64,000 nt of DNA from Sediminicola sp035798135 (GTDB lineage Bacteria; Bacteroidota; Bacteroidia; Flavobacteriales; Flavobacteriaceae): the NCBI GenBank assembly GCA_035798135.1, contig JAPFBR010000002.1:434001-498000 (forward strand). Direction: 5' to 3'. The notes beneath the pieces are model-generated. The model did no database searches. It was not told where the DNA came from and saw only the letters and a list, made by a program, of their open reading frames with translations. The position numbers were made by a program, and so were the translations under genes. This document shows, in pieces, positions 52,762-61,703 of the stretch (positions are counted from its first letter, which is position 1; every line of letters begins with the position of its first letter).

Positions 52762-53526
52762 TTAAAGGTTAATAATTAAATTATCATAGGCCAAATGTAC
52801 ATTATTTGGTAGTTTTTTCTCTACTTCGTCATGAAATCCCAACATATGGCTAATATGTGTAAAATAGGCATGTTCTGGCTTTACTTTTTCCACAAATACC
52901 AAAGCTTCCTCTAAATTAAGATGGGAATGATGGGGTTCTTCCCGCAAGGCGTTCACAACAAGTACCTTTACCCCTTTAATTTTTTCTATTTCTTCATCTT
53001 CAATGGTTTTAACATCGGTCAAATAGACAAAGTCAAAAATGCGATATCCGAAAACCTGTAAACGATTATGATAGGCCTGAACGGGGATGGCCATTGTATT
53101 CCCTATTTTAAAAGGTTGGTTGTTATTTACAATGTTTACTTCCACTGCAGGGGCTCCAGGATATCTATTTTCCCCGGCAAAAATATAATCGAACCTTTTT
53201 TTTAATGAGGTTGCAACGCGATCATGGGCGTATATGGGAATATCACCTTGTCTAAAAAAAAAAGGCCTGATATCATCTATTCCTGCGGTGTGATCGGCAT
53301 GCTCATGAGTGAATAAAATCCCGTCCATTTTGGTGACTTTATGGGTCAGCATTTGCTGTCTAAAATCGGGGCCACAGTCAATAACATAATTAAAATCGTC
53401 CCAAGACACCATTACGGATACCCTAAGTCTTTTATCCTTTGGGTTTTCACTTAAACAAACAGGGTGCGAGCTCCCAATAACAGGGATTCCTTGTGAAGTT
53501 CCGGTACCTAAAAAAGTAATTTTCAA
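52762..53526 (-). CDS. MBL-fold metallo-hydrolase (PhnP-like)
   Basis: 254 residues of the metallo-beta-lactamase superfamily: N-terminal LGTGTSQGIPVIG, metal site HEHADH (H74, H76, D78, H79), and additional ligands in AYHNRLQVFG and LNALREEPHHSHL-like segments. This arrangement resembles PhnP and lipoate-linked phosphodiesterases, which cleave cyclic phosphates. There is no phosphonate operon, so substrate is unknown. Divergent from the gene at 53615. Confidence 0.88.
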   Translation of the reverse strand: MKITFLGTGTSQGIPVIGSSHPVCLSENPKDKRLRVSVMVSWDDFNYVIDCGPDFRQQMLTHKVTKMDGILFTHEHADHTAGIDDIRPFFFRQGDIPIYAHDRVATSLKKRFDYIFAGENRYPGAPAVEVNIVNNNQPFKIGNTMAIPVQAYHNRLQVFGYRIFDFVYLTDVKTIEDEEIEKIKGVKVLVVNALREEPHHSHLNLEEALVFVEKVKPEHAYFTHISHMLGFHDEVEKKLPNNVHLAYDNLIINL

Positions 53527-53614
53527 CGTATCACCTATTTATTCCAAATTTATAACATATTTATTTAATAGATACCCCAATCTTTTTAACTTTACAGCAC
53601 GTAAAACAACTATA

Positions 53615-55072
53615 ATGGCCTCCGTCCGAAATAAAGATACCGCATTCGAAAATATCCCCTCTATTAAGGCAAAAACCTTAAGGATAAATTTAAACCCAGA
53701 TATATACGGAACGTTTGCTGAAATTGGCGCAGGCCAAGAAACAGCCAGACATTTCTTTAGGGCTGGCGGATCTTCTGGAACCATTGCCAAGGCGATGAGC
53801 GCTTATGACAAGGATTTCAGTGATGCCATCTATGGTATTGAACCTGATGGCCGCTATGTGACCCAATCCAGATTGAAAAGAATGCTGGAATATGAAATGC
53901 AACTGACAGAGGAGCGTATCAGCCGTCAGAAACATCCAGATCGGTTATTTTTTTCCTACGCCAATACGGTGGCTACCATAGATTTTGCGAAAAAATTTAA
54001 AGGCCACGGTTGGATCGGTATTCGTTTTCAATTGGATCCCAACCAGAAAGAATGGGATGAAATTGTTATACACATTCGGTTTAGGCAGAATGAAGCTAGG
54101 CTACAACAGGAAACCTTGGGTATTTTAGGAGTAAATCTTATTTATGGGGCATTCTATAAATATGACCAACCCAGAAAATTATTAAGATACCTTTATGATC
54201 ATATTGATAAGGATACAATTGAAGTTGATATGATCAATTTCTCTGGGCCTAACTTTAAGAATGTGGATAACCGTTTAATGAGCCTTCAGCTTATTAGGAA
54301 TGATATGACAGATGCGGTAATGTTCGGTCCCGATGGCAACAACCTATTGCCTGCTGCAATTCTGTATAAGAAAAACATTTTGGCTTTAAGGGGTAGTTTT
54401 AGGCCTGTGACCAAAGTAAATATGGATATGTTCCAAAAGTCTTATGACATCTTTGTCCGGGAACAGACGGTGGATATTAACAACACGATCGTAATCTTTG
54501 AAATTACCCTTTCTAACCTTAAGGCCTCTGGTGAAATAGATGAACGGGATTTTATGGATAGGGCAGAATTGCTTTGTTCACTGGGACATACGGTAATGAT
54601 CTCCAAATTCCGTGAATATTATAAACTGGTGGAATATTTTAACAACTACACAAAATCCAGAATCGGACTTACCATGGGGGTCAACAACTTAGTGGAAGTT
54701 TTTGATGAGAAATACTATAGACATTTAAGTGGTGGGATTTTGGAAGCTTTTGGCAAACTGTTCTTTAAAGATCTTAAGGTATACCTATATCCCATGAAGG
54801 ATGAAGAAACCGGCCAGATAATGACCAGTAACAATGTAAAGGTGCATCCCAGAATGAAGGAATTGTACAAATTCTTCAAATACAATGGAAAAGTAATGGA
54901 TATCATCGATTACGATCCTGAAATACTGCATATCTTCTCAAGGGATGTCTTGAAAAAAATCATTAATAAAGATGAGGGGTGGGAAGAGCAACTGCCAGAA
55001 GGAATTGCTGATATCATCATAGAGAAAGATTTATTTACCAAAAAACTGGTAAAGACAGAGGCAAGCAAATAG
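53615..55072 (+). CDS. Conserved protein of unknown function (485 residues)
   Basis: 485 residues with no signal peptide and no membrane segment. Notable segments are PDIYGTFAEIGAGQETARHF at the N terminus, FFRAGGSSGTIAKAMSAYDK, a central SYANTVATIDFAKKFKGHG, and VNNLVEVFDEKYYRHLSGGI near the end. Some databases label relatives as TonB-dependent receptors, which the cytoplasmic look contradicts. I recall it as widely conserved in flavobacteria and beyond, but no reaction is known to me. A hairpin terminator follows. Confidence 0.8.
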   Translation: MASVRNKDTAFENIPSIKAKTLRINLNPDIYGTFAEIGAGQETARHFFRAGGSSGTIAKAMSAYDKDFSDAIYGIEPDGRYVTQSRLKRMLEYEMQLTEERISRQKHPDRLFFSYANTVATIDFAKKFKGHGWIGIRFQLDPNQKEWDEIVIHIRFRQNEARLQQETLGILGVNLIYGAFYKYDQPRKLLRYLYDHIDKDTIEVDMINFSGPNFKNVDNRLMSLQLIRNDMTDAVMFGPDGNNLLPAAILYKKNILALRGSFRPVTKVNMDMFQKSYDIFVREQTVDINNTIVIFEITLSNLKASGEIDERDFMDRAELLCSLGHTVMISKFREYYKLVEYFNNYTKSRIGLTMGVNNLVEVFDEKYYRHLSGGILEAFGKLFFKDLKVYLYPMKDEETGQIMTSNNVKVHPRMKELYKFFKYNGKVMDIIDYDPEILHIFSRDVLKKIINKDEGWEEQLPEGIADIIIEKDLFTKKLVKTEASK

Positions 55073-55090
55073 TCTCGGCCTCAAAAAACT

Positions 55091-55127
55091 AAAGCTCCCC
55101 AAGGCAGTATTGGGGCGCTTTAATTTT
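55091..55127. terminator. Terminator between the 485-residue protein gene and bcp
   Basis: AAAGCTCCCCAA pairs with TTGGGGCGCTTT (one mismatch) around a seven-base loop. Convergent genes flank it, so it may act both ways. Confidence 0.75.
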
Positions 55128-55136
55128 ATACCCCTT

Positions 55137-55589
55137 TTATTCCAAAATCTGAGCGGCATGATCTTTAGTCTTTACTTTGTCTATAACCTTGGTCAAGACG
55201 CCCTTTTCGTTTATAACAAAGGTTTTTCTGTGGATGCCATCATATTCCCTGCCCATGAATTTTTTTGGTCCCCAAACCCCAAATATATTTATAACGGTAT
55301 GATCCTCATCGGCCAATAGCGGAAACGGAAATTCATATTTGTTCTTGAAATTCTGTTGTTTGGTTTGGGTATCCTCACTAATCCCTAGCAGTTCATATCC
55401 CTGTTGTTGCAATTCTGCATAATTATCCCTAAGGTTACAGGCTTCTGCCGTACAACCAGGTGTATTGGCCCTAGGATAGAAAAATACAATCAGTTTTTTA
55501 CCGGTATAGTCCGATAATGAGATCGTATTTCCGTCTTGATCTTGTGATGTAAATGCCGGTACTTTATCACCTTCTTTCAGTGTGTTCAT
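55137..55589 (-). CDS. bcp: Thioredoxin-dependent thiol peroxidase (BCP-type peroxiredoxin)
   Basis: 150 residues from the ATG at 55589 (MNTLKEGDKV). The atypical two-cysteine site is C46 (peroxidatic) and C51 (resolving) in YPRANTPGCTAEACNLRD. It reduces hydrogen peroxide and lipid peroxides using thioredoxin. The longest frame would extend 17 codons upstream into AT-rich DNA and is not like the family. It is divergent from nth, 53 bases away. Confidence 0.94.
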   Translation of the reverse strand: MNTLKEGDKVPAFTSQDQDGNTISLSDYTGKKLIVFFYPRANTPGCTAEACNLRDNYAELQQQGYELLGISEDTQTKQQNFKNKYEFPFPLLADEDHTVINIFGVWGPKKFMGREYDGIHRKTFVINEKGVLTKVIDKVKTKDHAAQILE

Positions 55590-55642
55590 AGTTTTTTTAT
55601 TTAATTTCGTGTTTGATATTTCTATTGTAAAATTAAACATTA

Positions 55643-56305
55643 ATGACGAAAGCCGAAAAAGTCGACTTTACAATCCGTTCCCTACAGGAATTATACCCCA
55701 CCATTCCTGTTCCCTTGGAACATAAGGACCCCTACACCTTATTGATTGCCGTACTGATGTCCGCACAAAGTACAGATGTCCGTGTCAACAAAATTACTCC
55801 CTTATTATTCGCCAAGGCGGATAATCCCTTTGATATGGTAAAATTGAGTGTCGAAGAAATCAGGGATATTATCCGACCTGTTGGGCTATCACCAATGAAA
55901 TCGAAGGGGATCCATGGTTTGTCAAAAATATTGATCGAAAAATACGAGGGCGAGGTTCCTGAGGATATGGCTTTATTGGAAGAATTGCCTGCCGTAGGGC
56001 ATAAAACTGCAAGTGTAGTGGTTGCACAGGCTTTCGGAATACCTGCTTTTCCAGTAGACACACATATCCATAGATTAATGTATCGCTGGGGTTTTACCAA
56101 TGGTAAAAATGTGGTGCAGACCGAAAAGGATGCCAAGAGATTGTTTCCCAAAGAGTTATGGAACGATCTGCATCTTCAAATCATATGGTACGGCCGTGAA
56201 TATTCTCCTGCAAGGGGTTGGAACTTGGATAAGGATATCATAACCAAGACCATTGGTCGGAAAATGATATTGAATAACTATTACGCAAAACAAAAAAAGA
56301 CCTAA
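55643..56305 (+). CDS. nth: Endonuclease III-type DNA glycosylase without iron-sulfur cluster
   Basis: 220 residues. The helix-hairpin-helix and catalytic parts are intact: LPAVGHKTASVVVAQAFG contains the catalytic lysine K121 and FPVDTHIHRL the catalytic aspartate D139. It removes oxidised pyrimidines and nicks at abasic sites. The C-terminal region that normally holds four cysteines binding [4Fe-4S] reads YGREYSPARGWNLDKDIITK, and the protein contains no cysteine at all. The stop codon lies within the terminator stem. Confidence 0.92.
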   Translation: MTKAEKVDFTIRSLQELYPTIPVPLEHKDPYTLLIAVLMSAQSTDVRVNKITPLLFAKADNPFDMVKLSVEEIRDIIRPVGLSPMKSKGIHGLSKILIEKYEGEVPEDMALLEELPAVGHKTASVVVAQAFGIPAFPVDTHIHRLMYRWGFTNGKNVVQTEKDAKRLFPKELWNDLHLQIIWYGREYSPARGWNLDKDIITKTIGRKMILNNYYAKQKKT

Positions 56306-56320
56306 GTATAGGTCTTTTTT
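56296..56320 (+). terminator. Terminator overlapping the nth stop codon
   Basis: AAAGACCTA pairs with TAGGTCTTT across a four-base loop and is followed by T6; the nth TAA (56303-56305) lies in the stem. Confidence 0.85.
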
Positions 56321-56347
56321 GTTTTTTATTACGGAACTAGTTTGATG

Positions 56348-56491
56348 TTAGTTCAAATTGTTTTCGAACTGCATACCTTTGTATTCCACGATCTGTAGAG
56401 ATCTAGAATAATTCATCAAAAACTGAATAGTTTCTGGACATGCTTTAGCTAATTTGCACGTGTTTCGTTTAGTAGAGTAAATTCTTTCCAT
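56348..56491 (-). CDS. Tiny 47-residue protein downstream of the sigma factor gene
   Basis: A 48-codon frame from ATG (56491) to TAA (56348), starting MERIYSTKRNTCKLAKACPE and continuing TIQFLMNYSRSLQIVEYKG. Codon content is varied rather than the repetitive kind seen in AT-rich filler, and a pair of cysteines eight residues apart sits in a basic segment. It lies 71 bases downstream of the ECF sigma factor gene on the same strand. I believe similar tiny frames occur beside this sigma factor in other flavobacteria, but that needs a search. Function unknown. Confidence 0.55.
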   Translation of the reverse strand: MERIYSTKRNTCKLAKACPETIQFLMNYSRSLQIVEYKGMQFENNLN

Positions 56492-56562
56492 ATGTTATAG
56501 CTTTGTTATGTTAAGATAACGCCACATAGATGGAAATATTGTACAATACGACCTACTGCATA

Positions 56563-57144
56563 TTAATTCGTTAAAACGATATTATGTTTGTTTATGATCT
56601 TTCTCATGTTGATTAAAGCGTATCGCATCCTACCTAAAGCAGTATTTATGCTTACCCCCGTGTTTTCAGATATTTCCTTAAAACTCATATCCTTGTAGAT
56701 ACGCATAAGTAAAACTTCTTTCTGGTCATCCGGAAGCTCATCGATAAGGATTCGTAAATCACTATCTATTTGATCCTTTATAAGTTGCTTTTCAGCATTT
56801 AACTTATCATCACCTATTACAGAGAAAATATTAAAATCATCACTCCCTTCGAACATTGGCATTCTTTTGTTCTTTCTAAAGTGATCTATGATTAGGTTAT
56901 GCGCTATACGCATTACCCAGGGTAAAAATTTCCCCTCTTCACTATAGGATCCTTTTTTTAGGGTTTTGATCACTTTGATAAAGGTATCTTGGAAGATATC
57001 CTCTGTTACATCCCTGTCCAATACTTTGGAGTAAATGAAGCTGGTGATTCGTTGGTTGTGTCTTTTTATCAAGACTTCAAGTGCCTTTTCTTTTCCGGCA
57101 ATATAATCTCTTACTAATACTGAGTCATCAATCTGTAGTTCCAT
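56563..57144 (-). CDS. ECF-type RNA polymerase sigma factor
   Basis: 193 residues with sigma region 2 (VLIKRHNQRITSFIYSKVLD, DIFQDTFIKVIKTL, LPWVMRIAHNLIIDHFRK) and region 4 (ELPDDQKEVLLMRIYKDMSF, EISENTGVSINTALGRMRYA). It directs polymerase to a specific promoter set, often in response to envelope stress. No anti-sigma gene is adjacent; the tiny protein just downstream is far too short to be a typical membrane anti-sigma. Target promoters cannot be read here. Confidence 0.93.
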   Translation of the reverse strand: MELQIDDSVLVRDYIAGKEKALEVLIKRHNQRITSFIYSKVLDRDVTEDIFQDTFIKVIKTLKKGSYSEEGKFLPWVMRIAHNLIIDHFRKNKRMPMFEGSDDFNIFSVIGDDKLNAEKQLIKDQIDSDLRILIDELPDDQKEVLLMRIYKDMSFKEISENTGVSINTALGRMRYALINMRKIINKHNIVLTN

Positions 57145-57365
57145 ACAAATTACTTTTTTTTGGTTAAAATTAGGGGCCTCCCCTTTCGGAAAGGACTTCT
57201 AGTTATTTAGGAAATTCTAAAAAGTAATTTTGCTGTATAGGCCTATATAGTTATTAATTACAAATCAAATATATAAAAAAGAAGAGCTTATAAAAAAACA
57301 TTGTTGTGATCTGTCCAATTAGTGATGTTAAAGTAAGGATTCTAGTTATTAAAAAGGACATATCG

Positions 57366-57373
57366 TATCTTTG
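57366..57373 (+). promoter_or_regulatory. -7 element of uvrA
   Basis: TATCTTTG, 11 bases before the ATG at 57385. Very short leader; no clear -33 TTG in the preceding 25 bases and no LexA-type operator recognised. Confidence 0.45.
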
Positions 57374-57384
57374 CAGCCTTAAAT

Positions 57385-60168
57385 ATGAGTATGTCCACGA
57401 TTTTAGATGTCAATCCAAAGCAAAATATTATTATAAAGGGTGCAAGATTGCATAACTTAAAAAATATAGACGTTGTAATTCCCCGTAATAAGCTTGTCGT
57501 CATTACCGGACTTTCCGGCTCTGGGAAATCTAGTCTTGCTTTTGACACGCTTTATGCTGAGGGCCAACGACGATATGTGGAATCACTTTCTTCATATGCA
57601 AGGCAATTTTTGGGTAAATTGAATAAGCCAAAGGTAGACTATATAAAAGGTATTGCACCAGCAATTGCTATAGAACAAAAAGTTAATTCTACAAACCCAA
57701 GATCAACGGTAGGAACCACCACTGAAATCTACGATTATCTTAAGCTACTCTTTGCCCGTATTGGGAAGACTATATCCCCTATATCCGGATTGGAAGTAAA
57801 AAAACATACCGTGGCCAATGTAATTGACCATATAAAGAAGTATGAGGAAGGAAAAAAATTGCTGCTCCTTGCCCCTATTCTGATTAAAGCGGATAGGGAT
57901 CCCATTAAATCCCTCCAGCTATTTTCCAAACAGGGTTATGCCCGTATTAAATATAAAGGAGAGGTAATTCGAATCGACGATAGTATTACCGAAATGGATC
58001 GGGAATTCGATCTTGTTGTAGATCGAATCATCACCAAAGATGATGAAGATTTTTACAATAGATTGGCAAATGCCATTGATAATGCCTTTTTTGAAGGGAA
58101 TGGGAACTGTGTAATAGAAGAGTTGGACAGTAGCAACCTATTCCATTTTAGTAATAAATTTGAATTGGACGGCATTCAGTTCCTGGAACCCAACGTGCAC
58201 CTCTTTAGTTTTAACAACCCCTATGGAGCCTGCCAAAAATGCGAGGGTTATGGGGATGTTATTGGAATAGATGAGGACTTGGTAATCCCCAATACCTCAT
58301 TATCTGTTTACGAAAACGCTATTTTTCCATGGAGAGGGGAAAGTATGGGTTTGTATAGGGATCAATTAGTGAACGCCGCATACAAATTTGATTTTCCGAT
58401 CCACAAGCCTTGGTTCCAATTAAGTGAGGAACAAAAACAATTGGTGTGGCATGGAAACACACACTTTATAGGTATTGATAAATTCTTTCAAACCTTGGAA
58501 GAAAAGAGCTATAAAATTCAAAATAGGGTCATGTTATCCAGATATAGGGGCAAGACCAAATGCAATGTTTGTAAAGGGAACAGGTTACGAAAGGAAACCG
58601 ATTATGTTAAGGTCTCCGGTAAATCTATTTCGGACCTTGTAGAATTGCCAATTGCCAAACTTATCAAATTCTTCGATGAATTTTCATTAAGCAAACAAGA
58701 TCAACAAATAGCATCACGCCTATTGGTGGAAATAAAGAGCAGATTGGGGTTTCTACACAAGGTGGGTTTAACCTACCTAACCTTGAATAGGAAATCCAAC
58801 AGTTTATCCGGTGGTGAAAGCCAACGCATCAATTTGGCCACCTCGTTGGGTAGTAGTCTTGTGGGATCCATGTATATTTTGGATGAACCAAGTATAGGAT
58901 TACACCCCAAGGACACGGAAAACCTAATAGACGTTTTGAAATCATTACGGGATTTGGGAAATACGGTCATCGTGGTGGAACACGATGAGGATATAATGAA
59001 GGCAGCCGATGAAGTAATAGATATTGGACCCGAGGCGGGCACGCATGGCGGCCATGTGGTGGCACATGGTACTATGCAGGATATTTTAAATTCCACTTCC
59101 TTGACCGCCAAATACCTAAACGGGACTATGGCGATTGAGGTACCCAAGCAGAGAAGAAAATTTACAAACCATATTCATATTAGCGGTGCCAGGGAAAATA
59201 ACCTGAAAAATATAGATGTCATCTTCCCTTTAAATGTGCTTACCGTAATCACAGGTGTATCGGGAAGTGGGAAAAGTACTTTGGTGAAAAACTTATTGTA
59301 TCCCATCATCTTAAAAGAGGTCGGGGGCTATGGCCAAAAAGCTGGACAGTATTCTGCGGTTGATGGGAACTATTCCTCCATTAAACATGTTGAATTTGTA
59401 GACCAGAATCCAATTGGCCGATCTTCAAGATCCAACCCTGTTACCTATATCAAGGCTTATGATGACATCCGTAATTTATTTGCCAATCAAAAACTCAGCA
59501 AATTAAGGGGTTACCAACCAAAACACTTTTCTTTCAACGTAGATGGTGGGCGCTGTGAAAAATGCAAGGGAGAAGGTGAAATTACGGTGGAAATGCAATT
59601 TATGGCGGATGTGCATTTGGAATGTGATGCCTGCAACGGCAAAAGATTTAAAAAAGAAATTCTTGAAGTAAAGTTTGAGGATATCAATATTGATGATCTT
59701 CTGAACATGACCATTGATGATGCCATTGAATTTTTCGAAAAACACCAACAGTCTAAAATCGAAGGCAAACTAAAACCCTTGCAGGATGTGGGATTAGGGT
59801 ATGTAACCTTGGGCCAGTCATCTTCAACCCTATCCGGTGGTGAGGCACAACGGATTAAACTCGCTTCATTTTTGGTTAAGGGCAGCACTAAGGAAAAAGC
59901 TCTCTTTATTTTTGATGAACCTACAACAGGACTCCATTTCCACGATATTAAAAAACTTTTAAAGTCCTTTGATGCCTTAATATCCAAAGGCCACTCCATA
60001 GTGGTTATAGAGCACAATATTGACCTAATCAAATGTGCCGACTATATTATTGACCTGGGACCGGAAGGGGGTGATAATGGAGGGCAATTATTGGCTCAGG
60101 GAACCCCGGAAGAAGTCGTAAAAAATAGAAATTCCTTTACCGCGCATTATTTAAAAGCTAAATTATAG
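57385..60168 (+). CDS. uvrA: Excinuclease ABC subunit A
   Basis: The damage-recognising ATPase of nucleotide excision repair; 927 residues. Walker A1 TGLSGSGKSSLAFD at 41-54, the UvrB-contact and insertion segments, signature LSGGESQRINLATSLG with DEPSIGLHPKD, second Walker A TGVSGSGKSTLVKN, and second signature LSGGEAQRIKLASF with DEPTTGLHFHD. Zinc motifs include CQKCEGYGD, CNVCKGNRL and CEKCKGEGE with CDACNGKRF. Flavobacteria often carry two UvrA proteins and this one begins like the second type, so a further uvrA elsewhere is possible. Confidence 0.94.
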   Translation: MSMSTILDVNPKQNIIIKGARLHNLKNIDVVIPRNKLVVITGLSGSGKSSLAFDTLYAEGQRRYVESLSSYARQFLGKLNKPKVDYIKGIAPAIAIEQKVNSTNPRSTVGTTTEIYDYLKLLFARIGKTISPISGLEVKKHTVANVIDHIKKYEEGKKLLLLAPILIKADRDPIKSLQLFSKQGYARIKYKGEVIRIDDSITEMDREFDLVVDRIITKDDEDFYNRLANAIDNAFFEGNGNCVIEELDSSNLFHFSNKFELDGIQFLEPNVHLFSFNNPYGACQKCEGYGDVIGIDEDLVIPNTSLSVYENAIFPWRGESMGLYRDQLVNAAYKFDFPIHKPWFQLSEEQKQLVWHGNTHFIGIDKFFQTLEEKSYKIQNRVMLSRYRGKTKCNVCKGNRLRKETDYVKVSGKSISDLVELPIAKLIKFFDEFSLSKQDQQIASRLLVEIKSRLGFLHKVGLTYLTLNRKSNSLSGGESQRINLATSLGSSLVGSMYILDEPSIGLHPKDTENLIDVLKSLRDLGNTVIVVEHDEDIMKAADEVIDIGPEAGTHGGHVVAHGTMQDILNSTSLTAKYLNGTMAIEVPKQRRKFTNHIHISGARENNLKNIDVIFPLNVLTVITGVSGSGKSTLVKNLLYPIILKEVGGYGQKAGQYSAVDGNYSSIKHVEFVDQNPIGRSSRSNPVTYIKAYDDIRNLFANQKLSKLRGYQPKHFSFNVDGGRCEKCKGEGEITVEMQFMADVHLECDACNGKRFKKEILEVKFEDINIDDLLNMTIDDAIEFFEKHQQSKIEGKLKPLQDVGLGYVTLGQSSSTLSGGEAQRIKLASFLVKGSTKEKALFIFDEPTTGLHFHDIKKLLKSFDALISKGHSIVVIEHNIDLIKCADYIIDLGPEGGDNGGQLLAQGTPEEVVKNRNSFTAHYLKAKL

Positions 60169-60294
60169 TGTTTTAAATATTTTTATAATGTTGATTATCA
60201 GTTAATTACAAATATTTGATATTTTTTGGCACGCTCTTTGAAATAAGGTAATCAAATGTAAATAGTTACATTCTGAACTTTAAAACCTTATATC

Positions 60295-61605
60295 ATGAAA
60301 AACTTAATACTCCTTTTTACAGCTTTGATTTTTGGTGCTTCCAGTGCCATGGCTGTTACGGTAGACGATAAGGTTGCTGTACGCAATGCTTATAATAACA
60401 ACAACTCCTTTATTTTTGTTGAAGATGGCATTACGTTTTCAGTATATCCAGATGGAGAATTCGATTTTTATATAGATGATAGAAATGGAGTAAGTGCCAA
60501 TGTTAACCTTAGAAACGTTAATATCACATATAACTCTGGTTATGATTATAACCCATATGTACAATATGACGATTATGGGGCTGTAATTCAAGTTGAGAAC
60601 ATCCCAATATATTATGATTATTTTGGTCGTGTTACCCAAGTGGGCAACGTGGATATCTCTTACAATAGAGGAAGAGTTAATAGATTAGGTGGCTTATACG
60701 TATACTACAACAGAAATGGGATATACAGTCACCATACAGGTTTCATCAATGTTTATAACAGGCATTATGTATACAGACCATTCCACAGCTATTTCGCAAG
60801 ACCATCAGTAGGGTTGTGTTTAGTATACAATAGACCTTATAGAAGATATTATGATCCAGTGAGGTACACGTATTATAAGCCTTACCATAATAACTACAGA
60901 AGGTCTTATGCCAAATTTGGTAAAGAACATAAATACAAAAAAGACCATTACAGAAAATCTGATGTGTATAGAAACGATAGACGTGTTGTAGCTAGGGAGA
61001 ATAATTCTAGAAGAGATAATGGATACAGAACTTCGGGTAATGTAATCAAGAGAAGTCAAAACAGAAGTGTAGATTATTCCAGAAATGGTAATTCTAACAG
61101 ATCGGAAAGACCTAACTATGATTCTAGAAGAAGTGACGGAAGAAAAGTTAGTAGTTCCAACAACACTAAATCGAATAGATCCGTTAGATCAAACAACGAT
61201 TCAAAAAGGAGCACAGACTATTCAAGAAATGATAAGACCAATAAAACAGATAGGTCCAACTATGACTCCAAAAGAAATGTGGACCGAAAAATTGGGGATA
61301 ACAGATCTTCAAGACCTGCTGTAAACAGAACGGTATCAAAAAAAGAAGTTTCAAGGACCCCTAGAAATACAACTATCACTAGGTCCAGTACTTCTTATAA
61401 AAAACCAGAGGGAAGAAGTTCTAGCAGAACGGTAACGACAAGAACGCAAAAAACGGTTGCTTCTAAACCAAATCGTTCCAGAACTTCTAGAAGTACTCAA
61501 GTAACATCTAGATCTTCCACTCCAAGTCGAGCAGGAAAGGCCGCTACCAATAAAAAAAGAAGTGGGGTATCTACTTCCAGAGGTAGAAGCTCAAAAGATT
61601 TTTAA
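60295..61605 (+). CDS. Secreted Tyr-rich/Arg-Ser-rich low-complexity protein
   Basis: 436 residues. A signal peptide (1-20, ending AMA) is followed by a domain at about 25-145 with repeated Tyr/Asn/Val strands (VNLRNVNITYNSGYDYNPY; VENIPIYYDYFGRVTQVGNV). It then turns into a Tyr/Arg/His segment and finally a long, very basic tail (about 190-436) of Arg, Ser, Asn, Lys and Thr. The tail has no fold signature and is likely disordered. It could bind anionic polymers such as DNA or polysaccharide, which is inference. Flavobacterial relatives exist to my recollection, function unknown. Confidence 0.75.
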   Translation: MKNLILLFTALIFGASSAMAVTVDDKVAVRNAYNNNNSFIFVEDGITFSVYPDGEFDFYIDDRNGVSANVNLRNVNITYNSGYDYNPYVQYDDYGAVIQVENIPIYYDYFGRVTQVGNVDISYNRGRVNRLGGLYVYYNRNGIYSHHTGFINVYNRHYVYRPFHSYFARPSVGLCLVYNRPYRRYYDPVRYTYYKPYHNNYRRSYAKFGKEHKYKKDHYRKSDVYRNDRRVVARENNSRRDNGYRTSGNVIKRSQNRSVDYSRNGNSNRSERPNYDSRRSDGRKVSSSNNTKSNRSVRSNNDSKRSTDYSRNDKTNKTDRSNYDSKRNVDRKIGDNRSSRPAVNRTVSKKEVSRTPRNTTITRSSTSYKKPEGRSSSRTVTTRTQKTVASKPNRSRTSRSTQVTSRSSTPSRAGKAATNKKRSGVSTSRGRSSKDF

Positions 61606-61634
61606 AATATAGTTTTTAGGTTGGTTAGTTGTTT

Positions 61635-61675
61635 ACCCCCGTGTCAATTTTTTTAATTGATGCGGGGTTTTTACG
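61635..61675. terminator. Terminator between the Arg-rich protein gene and the flippase gene
   Basis: ACCCCCGTGTCAATT pairs with AATTGATGCGGGGT (one bulge), with T4-T5 after it. It lies between convergent genes and may act both ways. Confidence 0.8.
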
Positions 61676-61703
61676 TTCAGCGATTTTTCAGCCTAATATT
61701 AAT

